A model generated the notes under the pieces. That model searched no databases. It was given only the letters and a program-made list of their open reading frames with translations, and had not been told where the DNA came from. Source: DATJXG01 sp035500455 (GTDB lineage Bacteria > Acidobacteriota > Terriglobia > Terriglobales > Acidobacteriaceae). Taken from it: a stretch of 44,045 nt of DNA. Shown piece after piece: positions 7,571 through 16,007 of the stretch. Each line of letters begins with the position of its first letter. The stretch's first letter is position 1. The translations under genes and the position numbers were made by a program. The stretch is taken from positions 1 through 44,045 of the forward strand of contig DATJXG010000333.1 in assembly GCA_035500455.1 (NCBI GenBank), written 5' to 3'.

Positions 7571-10033
7571 ATGAATCGGTGTTTCCGAAGGTCTGCAATT
7601 TTCCTGGCGGCAGTTCTGGCTGCCGCTCCGGCCGGTTTGATCTCACCACTTCTCGCCGCCACTGCCGCGATTCACGGCACGGTGAAGGACACGCTGGGAG
7701 CCGTGATCGTCGGCGCGAAAGTTGAACTCGTGCAGAGCGGCAACGCAGCCGCCTCCACCACGACCGATGCCCAGGGCGACTACGCTCTCGCCGTTCCTGC
7801 GGCCGGACGTTACCAGGTGCGCGCCTCTGCGCAGTCGTTCAGCCCGCAGGTCAGCGAATCCATCTACCTTTCGGCCGCTGGCGGCGCGCGCATCGATCTG
7901 GTTCTCAGTCCCGGCGTATTGCCGGAAGAGATCACGGTCACCGCCACCGGAACTCCCGTTCCCGAAGCACAGTTAGGAAACGCTGTCACCGTGCTGCCGA
8001 TGGGCCAGCATCCATACGCTCTGAGCATCCAGCAGCCGCTACGCCTGGTTCCAGGGCTGCAACTCTCGCAAGCCGGGCAGGCGGGAGGCAGCACATTCCT
8101 CTACATCCGCGGGGGCAACAGCGACGCCAACAAGGTACTCATCGACGGCATACCGACCAGCTTCATCGGCGGCCTGACCGACTTCGCGGCCCAGCCGGCC
8201 ACGGCCATCAGCAGCGTGGAAATTCTGCGCGGGCCCAACAGCGCGCTCTACGGCTCGGACGCGCTGGCAGGAGTCGTCAGCATGACCACCGACCGCGGCA
8301 CGACCCGCGTCCCCGAGTTAACCCTCGCTGCGGACGGCGGCAACTTCGGCACTTCTCATCAGGAAGGCACTCTGGGCGGGGCGGTCCGTCAGTTTGACTA
8401 CTTTTCGGACTTCTCTGTGTTCAACACGCGCAACGACGTGCCCAACGACGCCTTCCACAACGCCACCTACGCGGGCAATTTCGGATGGACTCCGCGGCCT
8501 GCCACCAGCCTGCGCCTCACCGTGCGCCACGTCGCCAACCACGGCGCTGTTCCCAATGCGATCGACTTCTTCGGCATCCCTGACGACACCGGCCAGACTG
8601 ATCGCGACACCTACGTGGGCGCGACCTTTGAGAACCAGCCCACTGCACGCTGGCACAATCTCGCGCGCTACGGCGGCGAACGCCTGCACGAAGTTTTCTA
8701 CGACTATGCCCCCACGGGCACCGCTTTCGACGCTTTCGGAGAGGGCTTTCCCACGTGGTACATCGGCGCGCCCGTTACAGTGCGTGGAGCCAACGGGTAC
8801 ACGGTAAGCGGGCAAGCGGTATTTCAATATCCGGGAACCTATCCCAATCAGTCCATCAGCACTGCGCGGCGCGATTTTGTTTACGCTCAGTCTGATTTCC
8901 GTTTTACCCAGCACCTGGTTGGCCTGGTGGGATTCAAGTACGAAGACGAAAGCGGCAAGAGCCTCTTCACGGGCACGCCCAGCCAGTCTGTGGACCGTGG
9001 CAATTACAGCTACACCATGCAGCTCGCGGGCGACCTGTTCAACCGCCTGTACTACACCCTGGGCAGCGGCATCGAGAAGAATGAACTGTTCGGCGTGGAA
9101 GCCACGCCGCGCGCTTCGCTTGCATACTACCTGATGCGCCCCAGCGGCTCGGGCTTTTTCAGTGGAACCAAAGCGCGCGCCAGTTTTGGCAAGGGGATCA
9201 AAGAGCCCAGCCTCTATCAGCAGCTCAGTTCGCTTTACGCACTCCTGCAGGAAAGCGGGGAGAGCAGCCTGATATCACAATTCCATGTGTCGCCGGTGGG
9301 GGCGCAGCGGTCGCGCAACTACGACGGCGGCGTCGATCAGGAATTTCTGAATGGGCGGGCCAGGCTTGGCATCACCTACTTTCACAACGAGTTCACCAAT
9401 GGCGTGGAATATGTTCCCCAGCAGGGGCTGGTTGCGCTGGGCATTCCTGCCGATGTAGCACAGGCCGCGGCGTTCGGAGCCTATGTAAACTCCATGGATT
9501 TCCGCGCCCAGGGTGTCGAAGCCGAGTTGGAATACAAGATCAATTCAAACTTCATGGCACGCGGCGGATACACCTATCTCGACGCGGTGGTGCAACGGTC
9601 GTTTTCCAGCGATGCGCTGTCGCCCTCGTTCAATCCCAACTTCCCAACGACTCCGATCGGGGTTTATTCGCCGCTGGTGGGTGCGCGGCCCTTCCGGCGC
9701 GCGCCTCACAGCGGTTATTTCCAGGTCAACTACAGCCGCGCGCGCTGGTTCGGGTCTCTGACCGGCACGTTTGTCAGCCGCCGCGACGACAGCGACTTCC
9801 TCTACGACCAGTACGGCGGCAACACCATGCTGCTGCCCAACCGCAATCTGGCTCCTGCATATCAGCGGATCGATTTAAGCGGGAGCTACCGCGTCAACCG
9901 GTTCGTGCAGGTTTATTCGTCCATGCAGAACCTGTTCAGCCAGCACTATACGGAGACGTTCGGATATCCGTCGCTGCCTTTCACTCTACGGGCGGGGATT
10001 AAGCTGACGCTGGGAGGAGAATCGTGGAAATAG
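7571..10033 (+). CDS. TonB-dependent outer-membrane receptor, BtuB-like (cobalamin uptake)
   Basis: An 820-residue protein with a Sec signal peptide (about residues 1-30). A carboxypeptidase-regulatory-like Ig domain follows (IHGTVKDTLGAVIVGAKVEL, about 34-115). The TonB plug domain comes next (about 125-240), with VTVLPMGQHPYALSIQQPLR, FLYIRGGNSDANKVLIDGIP and VEILRGPNSALYGSDALAGV. The rest is a 22-strand-type beta barrel ending in PFTLRAGIKLTLGGESWK, with no terminal Phe. The start has a good ribosome site, GAGGGGAAG. The cobalamin riboswitch just upstream makes corrinoid uptake its likely role; the protein sequence alone would only say TonB receptor. No btuFCD or tonB genes lie beside it. 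Confidence 0.93.
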   Translation: MNRCFRRSAIFLAAVLAAAPAGLISPLLAATAAIHGTVKDTLGAVIVGAKVELVQSGNAAASTTTDAQGDYALAVPAAGRYQVRASAQSFSPQVSESIYLSAAGGARIDLVLSPGVLPEEITVTATGTPVPEAQLGNAVTVLPMGQHPYALSIQQPLRLVPGLQLSQAGQAGGSTFLYIRGGNSDANKVLIDGIPTSFIGGLTDFAAQPATAISSVEILRGPNSALYGSDALAGVVSMTTDRGTTRVPELTLAADGGNFGTSHQEGTLGGAVRQFDYFSDFSVFNTRNDVPNDAFHNATYAGNFGWTPRPATSLRLTVRHVANHGAVPNAIDFFGIPDDTGQTDRDTYVGATFENQPTARWHNLARYGGERLHEVFYDYAPTGTAFDAFGEGFPTWYIGAPVTVRGANGYTVSGQAVFQYPGTYPNQSISTARRDFVYAQSDFRFTQHLVGLVGFKYEDESGKSLFTGTPSQSVDRGNYSYTMQLAGDLFNRLYYTLGSGIEKNELFGVEATPRASLAYYLMRPSGSGFFSGTKARASFGKGIKEPSLYQQLSSLYALLQESGESSLISQFHVSPVGAQRSRNYDGGVDQEFLNGRARLGITYFHNEFTNGVEYVPQQGLVALGIPADVAQAAAFGAYVNSMDFRAQGVEAELEYKINSNFMARGGYTYLDAVVQRSFSSDALSPSFNPNFPTTPIGVYSPLVGARPFRRAPHSGYFQVNYSRARWFGSLTGTFVSRRDDSDFLYDQYGGNTMLLPNRNLAPAYQRIDLSGSYRVNRFVQVYSSMQNLFSQHYTETFGYPSLPFTLRAGIKLTLGGESWK

Positions 10034-10127
10034 GTTGAGTTGTGGGAGATGGGGCAGAGCTGCGTCCCACGGATAGGTTTGGCAGCTTTCCCGTAGCAGT
10101 GCGTGCCTGTGCGCTCCCTTGGCTCGC

Positions 10128-10149
10128 GGGACGGGGCAAGCCCCGTCCC
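10128..10149. repeat. REP-like perfect hairpin GGGACGGGG-CAAG-CCCCGTCCC
   Basis: A 9-bp perfect stem with a CAAG loop, followed by TACACG, between the convergent ends of the TonB receptor and SDR genes. Variants lie at 11341-11359 and 26078-26100, all beside gene 3' ends. It could work as a bidirectional transcript end or RNA-stabilising element, but it lacks a T tract. Confidence 0.75.
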
Positions 10150-10160
10150 TACACGTTTCT

Positions 10161-11081
10161 TTAGGCTGCTCGATCTACCGGGCCGTCAGTAGCTTGGCTC
10201 TTTGTTTTCGGAGGACCGGACTGGCTGGTCAGGCCTAGCTTGCGGTAGCGCATGGCATCCAGCAGCCAGTCGGGAAGGATTCGCGGCAGGAAGGTTAGGA
10301 GTTTGGCGTCCTTGCCTACGTGGTAGCGAATGCGGGGTTGGGGCTTGGTCAGCGCTTCGTAAATCGCCCGCGCGACTTCTGCCGGTGGACTGCCGTTCAT
10401 CTCTCTCTGATAGCCGATACGGGTAAGATTGCGGAGCATGCCGCCATATTCCGCGCAGCCCTGCTCCGGAAGTTCGGCGATCACGCCTTCCACATTGCCC
10501 AGAGTTTTTTCCACGGCTGGAGTGGCGATGGAGCCGGGCTCGATGGTGATGACGCGAATCCCGAAGGGATGCAGTTCGAGGCGCAACGTGTCACTGAGGA
10601 TTCCGAAGGCGCTCTTGCTGGCATTGAGCAAGCCGCCGAACGGTATGGCGATGTGAGCGCCCACCGAGCTGATGTTAACGATGCGGCCGCGATTCCGGCG
10701 AAGCAGGGGAAGAAACGCCTGGATCACGGCGATCTGGCCGAAGACGTTGACGTCAAATATTTTCTGCATATCCCGCTCGGTTGCGTACTCGAGCGGACGA
10801 ACCATGCCGATGCCGGCGACGTTCACCAGGCCGTCCAGTCCCGAGGGCGCAACCTGCGCAGTTATCTGTTCGGCGGCGGTTTTGATCGAGGGGCGGTCTT
10901 CGACGTCCAGCAACACGGGAATGACACCGGCGATGGCCTCGGCGCGCAGTTTTTCGATTTCCTGAGGCTTGCGGAGCGTGGCAAAGACTTGCCAACCGGC
11001 GGCGCTCATCTGCAACACGGAGGCCCGGCCGATTCCGCTGGAAGCGCCGGTGATGAGTACGGATTTTTTGACAGTCTGCAT
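10161..11081 (-). CDS. Short-chain dehydrogenase/reductase family protein lacking the catalytic tyrosine
   Basis: A 306-residue Rossmann protein. The start is ATG 11081, with GGAGG seven nt upstream; the longer open frame to 11351 is repeat sequence. The nucleotide-binding motif is TGASSGIG (residues 11-18), followed by NVAG (87-90) and the conserved Asn112. Catalytic Ser139 (NISSVGAH) and Lys156 (NASK) are present, but the Tyr of Y-x3-K is Leu152 (GGLLNASK). 'GIRVITIEPGSIATP' follows as in classical SDRs. A C-terminal extension of about 50 residues (FLPRILPDWLLDAMRYRKLG) may touch the membrane, as in retinol-dehydrogenase-like SDRs. Without Tyr, ordinary oxidoreductase activity is doubtful. 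The substrate is unknown and the gene stands alone. Confidence 0.9.
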   Translation of the reverse strand: MQTVKKSVLITGASSGIGRASVLQMSAAGWQVFATLRKPQEIEKLRAEAIAGVIPVLLDVEDRPSIKTAAEQITAQVAPSGLDGLVNVAGIGMVRPLEYATERDMQKIFDVNVFGQIAVIQAFLPLLRRNRGRIVNISSVGAHIAIPFGGLLNASKSAFGILSDTLRLELHPFGIRVITIEPGSIATPAVEKTLGNVEGVIAELPEQGCAEYGGMLRNLTRIGYQREMNGSPPAEVARAIYEALTKPQPRIRYHVGKDAKLLTFLPRILPDWLLDAMRYRKLGLTSQSGPPKTKSQATDGPVDRAA

Positions 11082-11374
11082 GTCTTTTCCTCCGGCGAAG
11101 AGGCTGCTAGGGTCGGATGCCGTTGCGGGGTGATCGGTTGGATGGTCTTCCATGCGGATCGCGCGAGGGGCTATCGCCGCTTCTCGCGCATAGGACGCGC
11201 GTGAGTGGGGCACCCGCTGAGCGCACTCGCGTTGCTCGCTTCGCTCAGCTTGCAGTTGGCTGAATCGATGCTTGTGTAGTTCTTCTGCCTGCCTGGTTTT
11301 TCTGATTGCTTGTTTTTCTGATTGCTCGCTTCGCTCGCTGGACGGGGGCAAGCCCCGTCCCTACACGAGTCGTG
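11082..11374. other. Intergenic region with REP-like hairpin and GAGCGAAGCGAGC units
   Basis: No gene seen. It holds GCTCGCTTCGCTC-type units (around 11237-11247 and 11325-11338), a direct repeat of 'tttttctgattgct', and a second copy of the GACGGGG-GCAAG-CCCCGTC hairpin at 11341-11359, beside the 3' end of pilR. Confidence 0.6.
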
Positions 11375-12760
11375 CTATAAGTCGTACTTTTTCATCAGGT
11401 GGCGGAAGGAGCGGTAGGAGATCTTCAGGACGTCGGCGGCCCGGGTTTGGACGCCGTTGGATTGAGTCAGAGCCGCCTGCAGCAGAGAACGCTCGATATC
11501 GGCGACATACTTCTCCATGTCAACGCCGTCGGGCAGCACGGCGCCGGATGTACCGTGGGATGGGCCGAAGGCGGCAGCGGCGGCGCGGGTCTTGGCGCGC
11601 TCAGCCGGGAGTTCAATGTTTAACTCCTCACCGATTTCCAGAGCGACCGCGCGTTCCACTGTGTTTTCCAGCTGGCGGACGTTGCCTGGCCAATCGTAGC
11701 CGCAGAGGGCGGAAAGCGATTGCGGGCTCACCCGGGCAATGCTTCTGCCCGCGGCGGCGGCGTACTTCTTGAGAAAATGATTCGAAAGCAGGGCGATGTC
11801 TTCGCGTCGCTCGCGTAGCGGCGGAACCTGGACGGGGATCACGCTGAGGCGATAGTAGAGATCCTCGCGGAATGTGCCTTCGGCGACCTGGCGGTCGAGA
11901 TCGCGATTGGTGGCGGCGATGACGCGGACATCGATGGCGATTTCCGTGGTCCCGCCGACCGGGCGCACGCAGCGCTCCTGCAGGACGCGCAGCAGCTTGA
12001 CCTGCATGGTGAGGCTCATCTCGCTGATTTCGTCGAGGAAGATGGTGCCTTCGTGGGCTACTTCGAATAATCCACGCTTGTTCTGGCTGGCGCCGGTGAA
12101 GGCGCCTTTGACGTAGCCGAAGAGTTCACTCTCCAGCAAGGTTTCGGGAAAAGCGCCGCAGTTAATGGAAACGAAGGGCTCGCTGGCGCGGGGCGAGCAG
12201 ACGTGGACGGCACGGGCGACCAGTTCTTTGCCCGTGCCGCTTTCGCCGTAGATGAGGATCGTACTCTGAGTGGAAGCCACGGTGCGGATGGTCTGCTTGA
12301 GCTTCTCCATGGCGCCGCTGGCGCCCACGATGTTATCGAGCGAGTTGCGGGTGGCGGCGTCGCGTTTGAAGGCAAAGTTCTGGCGGCTCAGGGCCAGGCG
12401 CTGCAGGGCACGATTGATCGCCAGCTTGATTTCGTCCACCAGTGCGGGAGATTTGCGGATGTAGTCTGCGGCGCCGCCAGCTTTTACCGCCTGGACCGCG
12501 GCTTCGTAGTCGTCAACGGCAGTGATCAGGATGACGGCCGAATCGGGGGAGACCTGGTGGGCGTAGCGCAGCACTTCGATGCCGCTGATGTTAGGCATCT
12601 TGATATCGGTGACCACCACGTCGAAAAGGGCACTATCGAGTTTCTTCATGGCGGCTTCGCCGGAGTTGACGGTCTCGACCTTGTGGCCATCGCGGCGCAG
12701 AGCGATATCGAGCATTTCGCAGATGGAGCGCTCGTCATCGCAGACCAGGATGTTACCCAT
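11375..12760 (-). CDS. pilR: Sigma-54-dependent response regulator PilR
   Basis: 461 residues from ATG 12760, which overlaps the pilS stop by 8 nt (ATGGGTAA), implying coupled translation. A longer open frame upstream is the pilS tail. Receiver domain 1-120: acidic pair Asp8/Asp9 and phospho-acceptor Asp52 (VVTDIKMP). AAA+ domain about 140-370: Walker A GESGTGKE, intact GAFTGA (219-224) for sigma-54 contact, GTIFLDEISEMS, and 'REDLYYRLSVIPVQVPPLRERREDI' split over the sensor region. The C-terminal Fis-type helix-turn-helix (RAADVLKISYRSFRHLMKKY) binds enhancer DNA. The position after pilB-T-C-S shows it is the pilus regulator, most likely activating pilin transcription. Confidence 0.95.
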   Translation of the reverse strand: MGNILVCDDERSICEMLDIALRRDGHKVETVNSGEAAMKKLDSALFDVVVTDIKMPNISGIEVLRYAHQVSPDSAVILITAVDDYEAAVQAVKAGGAADYIRKSPALVDEIKLAINRALQRLALSRQNFAFKRDAATRNSLDNIVGASGAMEKLKQTIRTVASTQSTILIYGESGTGKELVARAVHVCSPRASEPFVSINCGAFPETLLESELFGYVKGAFTGASQNKRGLFEVAHEGTIFLDEISEMSLTMQVKLLRVLQERCVRPVGGTTEIAIDVRVIAATNRDLDRQVAEGTFREDLYYRLSVIPVQVPPLRERREDIALLSNHFLKKYAAAAGRSIARVSPQSLSALCGYDWPGNVRQLENTVERAVALEIGEELNIELPAERAKTRAAAAAFGPSHGTSGAVLPDGVDMEKYVADIERSLLQAALTQSNGVQTRAADVLKISYRSFRHLMKKYDL

Positions 12761-14480
12761 TCGCCCCCCTTCCCGCGGAGGCGGCTGCGGCGTCGGCTCG
12801 ATCTGCCTCCGCCAGCCCTGCGGAGGCGGCAGAAGGAGCGGCCGCAATCGCGGAGGTCTGCCCTTCGCTCTCGGAGGCGGCAGCCATGCGGCGGAGGCGC
12901 AGCACGAACTCGCTGCCTTCGCCCAGCTTGGAGCGCACCCAGACCTTGCCGTCATGGGCCTGCACGATCTGGTACACGATGGCCAGGCCGAGGCCGGTGC
13001 CCCCCTGAAACGAGGACTGGAAAGGCTCGAAGATTTTTTCCACGACCTGCGGGGTCATGCCGGCGCCGGTATCGGCGAAGGTGATTTGCCAGTCGTCGCC
13101 GACCAGGGAGAGCGAGATGCGCAGGGTGCCGCCCAACTTCATGGCGCGCACCGCGTTCTCACAGAAATTCCAGAAGACCTGCTTGATTTTGTCGCCATCG
13201 GCGGCGCTGGGGGCCTGGGTCGCGGCGTATTGGCGCTCGATGTGAATGCCGGTGTTCTGGGCGATCAGGCGGTGTTCCAACAGGGTGAGCGTATCTTCCA
13301 ACAGAACGATCAGGTCCACGCGGGCGAATTGATACTGGCGGCCGCGGGAGTAAACCAGGAAATCGGTGATGATGGCGTTGAGCCGCTCCGATTCGCGGAT
13401 GATGATGTTCAGGAGCTTGCGATGCTCTTCGCTCATGCCGCCGATGCCGGAGAGCATGCTGGCCGAACCGGAGATCGACGTTAGGGGGTTGCGAATCTCG
13501 TGGGCGATGGCAGCCGCCAGGCGGCCGACCGCGGCCAGGCGGTCCTGCATGCGTACTTCCCGCTCCAGGCGGCGCATTTCAGTGAGGTCGTCGAAGGCGT
13601 AGACGTTACCCAGCGAGCCGCGCTCGGGAACGGTGAGGCCGGAAACCCGCACGCGGAAAGTTTTGTGGAAGCCCTTGCTGGTGACGTAACGGGCTTCGCC
13701 GTGCATGCGTTCGGAACCTACTTCGGGCAGCGGATCGAGAAACAGTTGGGTGATCGCCTGTCCCCAGAGATCGCGCTCGGAAAGCTCCAGCATCGCCTGG
13801 GCCGCGGTGTTGGCAAGGGTGACGCGGCCGTCCAGGCCGGTGGTGATGATTCCGCCGCTGACCGACTGGATGACGTTTTCATGCAGCGCCTGCAGGTCCT
13901 CGAGCGCGCCACTGGTGTGTTTGAGGCGGACGTTGACCTGGCGGAGCTTGGCCGCCAGCAGGCCGGAAAGATAAGCGATGGCGAGATAGGCGAAGAGGTT
14001 GATGAGAATGATCGCCTGCAGAACTCGCGGCTCGGGATGGCTGGTGGAATACGAAGGAATGACTTCGTAATAAGTGAGTTCGAGGACCGTGCCATAAAGG
14101 ATGAAGGCCAGAGCGGCGGCCAGGTAGCTCCAGGTCCGCGGCAGCAGAATGGCCGCGATGATGATCACCAAGGGATAAAGGAAGTTGAGCGAACTATCGA
14201 CGCCGCCGGTGGCGTACACCACCAGGCTGACCATGGCGAGATCGGTGAGCACTTGAAGCAACGACTGGTAGCGGTGTTCCTGCCAGAAGCCAAGCAGTAC
14301 GAGGTAGAAGACAGAAATGGCATACCAGAGCACGATGGTGCTGACGAAAAGCCCCATCGGCAAATGCATGGCGGTGAGCTGGGCGATAACCAGCTCAATC
14401 CCGAGCAGGAATGTGAGGATGATGATGCGAACTTTGACCAGCCAGGCCAGCCAAACCCGCTCATCGAACATCGATTGCAT
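12753..14480 (-). CDS. pilS: Type IV pilus sensor histidine kinase PilS
   Basis: 575 residues. Six hydrophobic helices fill about residues 12-185, as in PilS. A linker and a PAS domain follow (about 205-310; SVSGGIITTGLDGRVTLANT), then HisKA with phospho-acceptor His327 (AIAHEIRNPLTSI), then an ATPase domain with N, G1 and G2 boxes (FWNFCENAVRAMK, FADTGAGM, GGTGLGLAIV). The last roughly 45 residues are Ala/Ser-rich and encoded by GCGGAGGCGGC-type repeats, beyond the kinase fold. The second ATG (codon 4, MFDERVW) is an alternative start; neither has a clear ribosome site. It would phosphorylate PilR, encoded immediately downstream. Confidence 0.94.
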   Translation of the reverse strand: MQSMFDERVWLAWLVKVRIIILTFLLGIELVIAQLTAMHLPMGLFVSTIVLWYAISVFYLVLLGFWQEHRYQSLLQVLTDLAMVSLVVYATGGVDSSLNFLYPLVIIIAAILLPRTWSYLAAALAFILYGTVLELTYYEVIPSYSTSHPEPRVLQAIILINLFAYLAIAYLSGLLAAKLRQVNVRLKHTSGALEDLQALHENVIQSVSGGIITTGLDGRVTLANTAAQAMLELSERDLWGQAITQLFLDPLPEVGSERMHGEARYVTSKGFHKTFRVRVSGLTVPERGSLGNVYAFDDLTEMRRLEREVRMQDRLAAVGRLAAAIAHEIRNPLTSISGSASMLSGIGGMSEEHRKLLNIIIRESERLNAIITDFLVYSRGRQYQFARVDLIVLLEDTLTLLEHRLIAQNTGIHIERQYAATQAPSAADGDKIKQVFWNFCENAVRAMKLGGTLRISLSLVGDDWQITFADTGAGMTPQVVEKIFEPFQSSFQGGTGLGLAIVYQIVQAHDGKVWVRSKLGEGSEFVLRLRRMAAASESEGQTSAIAAAPSAASAGLAEADRADAAAASAGRGANG

Positions 14481-14534
14481 GTCTGAATCCGATTCCCGTT
14501 TCCTGCACCCGAGGGCGAGGGGAAGCCGAGGGAA

Positions 14535-14557
14535 AGGGCCGGGGCAGCTCCGGCCCT
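14535..14557 (-). terminator. Stem-loop between pilC and pilS
   Basis: AGGGCCGG (14535-14542) pairs perfectly with CCGGCCCT (14550-14557). On the minus strand the stem is followed by TTCCCTCGG, which is a poor T tract. It may attenuate read-through from pilC into pilS or be another REP-like element. Confidence 0.4.
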
Positions 14558-14576
14558 GGCACCCGCGGCGGTTCTT

Positions 14577-15785
14577 TTATCCAGCCAGCTTGGCGATCAT
14601 GGAGAACAGCGGCATATAGAGCGAAATGACAATGCCGCCGACCATGACGCCGAGCAGGGCGATGATGACCGGCTCCAGCAGGGCGAGCATATCTTTGGTG
14701 GCGCTGTCGACTTCGTCTTCGTAGAAGTCGGCGATTTTCTGCAGCATGGCGTCCATTGCGCCCGTAGCTTCGCCGACGCCGATCATCTGCGTCACCATGT
14801 TGGGAAACACCCCGGATTCTTTCAGCGGATCGACAATGGTGCGGCCTTCCTCAATGGCTTTGCGCACTTTCATCAGCGCTTCTTCCAGCACGGCATTGCC
14901 GGAGGTGCGGGCGGTGATGCTAAGGCCTTCGAGAATCGGCACGCCGGAGGTGATAAGAGTGCCGAGGGTGCGGGTGAAACGGGCGACCGCGATCTTGCGC
15001 AGCAGCATGCCGATAATCGGAGCCATCAATAGCCCCTTATCGAAGTAATACCGGCCGCGAGGATCTTTTCTGGCGTACTTGATGCCGAAAAACAGCGCGA
15101 CACCGCCCACCAGGAAGAACCACCAGAACTGATTGATGAAGGCGCTGGCCCCCATCACGATCCGGGTGGGCAACGGGAGGGCGACGCCCAGTCCGGTAAA
15201 CAGGTTGGCGAAGATGGGCACCACCCACTTCAGCAGCGCGCCCACGATAAGGAACGCCAGGCTGACCACCGAGACGGGATAGATCAAAGCCGACTTGACC
15301 GCCGACCGCAGCTTGACCGCCTTTTCCACATACAGGGCCAGGCGCTGCAGAATGATGTCGAGAATGCCGCCGGTTTCACCGGCCTCGATCATGTTAGTGG
15401 TCAGATCGTCGAAGACATTGGGAAACTGGCGCATGGCATTTGCCAGGGTCGCGCCGCCTTCCACTGTCGCGCGCACCCCGTTCAAGGTTTTCTGGAAAGC
15501 GGGGTTCTCCTGATTGGCGGCCAGGATTTCCAGACACTGCACCAGCGGCAGGCCGGCATCGATCATGACCGAGAACTGGCGGAAAAAAACCGCGATCTCC
15601 TTGGTCTTGACTTTGCCCGAGCCGAAGGTGGGCATGACGAATTCCTTGCCCTTTTGCCGGATGGCGCTGGGCGTGATCTGCTCGCGGCGCAGCTGCGTGG
15701 CCAGCACCTGTTTGTTGGCCGCCTGGCGCTCTCCGGTGATTTTGTCCCCGGATGCATTCTTTCCTGAATAAGTAAAAACTGGCAT
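14577..15785 (-). CDS. pilC: Type IV pilus inner-membrane platform protein PilC (type II secretion F family)
   Basis: 402 residues with GAGGAGAGGG upstream of the ATG. The N terminus has the family pattern MPVFTYSGKNASGDKITGER. Two T2SSF domains (about 70-195 and 275-397) each carry a GExTG motif (MIEAGETGGILDIIL; MIGVGEATGAMDAML). Transmembrane segments are at about 170-195, 218-240 and 370-395. PilC anchors the pilus and passes force from the PilB and PilT motors. It sits between pilT and pilS on the same strand and is full length. Confidence 0.97.
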   Translation of the reverse strand: MPVFTYSGKNASGDKITGERQAANKQVLATQLRREQITPSAIRQKGKEFVMPTFGSGKVKTKEIAVFFRQFSVMIDAGLPLVQCLEILAANQENPAFQKTLNGVRATVEGGATLANAMRQFPNVFDDLTTNMIEAGETGGILDIILQRLALYVEKAVKLRSAVKSALIYPVSVVSLAFLIVGALLKWVVPIFANLFTGLGVALPLPTRIVMGASAFINQFWWFFLVGGVALFFGIKYARKDPRGRYYFDKGLLMAPIIGMLLRKIAVARFTRTLGTLITSGVPILEGLSITARTSGNAVLEEALMKVRKAIEEGRTIVDPLKESGVFPNMVTQMIGVGEATGAMDAMLQKIADFYEDEVDSATKDMLALLEPVIIALLGVMVGGIVISLYMPLFSMIAKLAG

Positions 15786-15919
15786 GGTAACCCTCTCCTC
15801 ACTACATTCCCGTTACTGCTTTGCGTTTCCCCACTTCCCCTGGTTTCAGACCACCCCAAGAGTTAAGGCGTAAAAGCTGTCTTTCGGCCCTTCCGGGCTC
15901 GATCCGTTTCTGGCTGCCA

Positions 15920-15939
15920 CCCAGAGCTTGCGCTTTGGG
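15920..15939. repeat. REP-like hairpin CCCAGAGC-TTGC-GCTTTGGG
   Basis: An 8-bp stem (one G-T pair) with a TTGC loop in the 222-nt gap between pilT and pilC. It is followed by a CCGC-TTC-GCGG hairpin (about 15953-15963). No gene is visible in the gap. Confidence 0.55.
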
Positions 15940-16007
15940 CTGTATTCTTCTGCCGCTTCGCGGCTGCGACGCATCCGGGTTCCCCGGAGTCCGGTTACTG
16001 CTGCGCG

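Noticed and set aside
13500..14486. Plus-strand open frame (328 codons) opposite pilS
   Set aside because: It is a shadow of the pilS frame; composition and lack of motifs match antisense translation.
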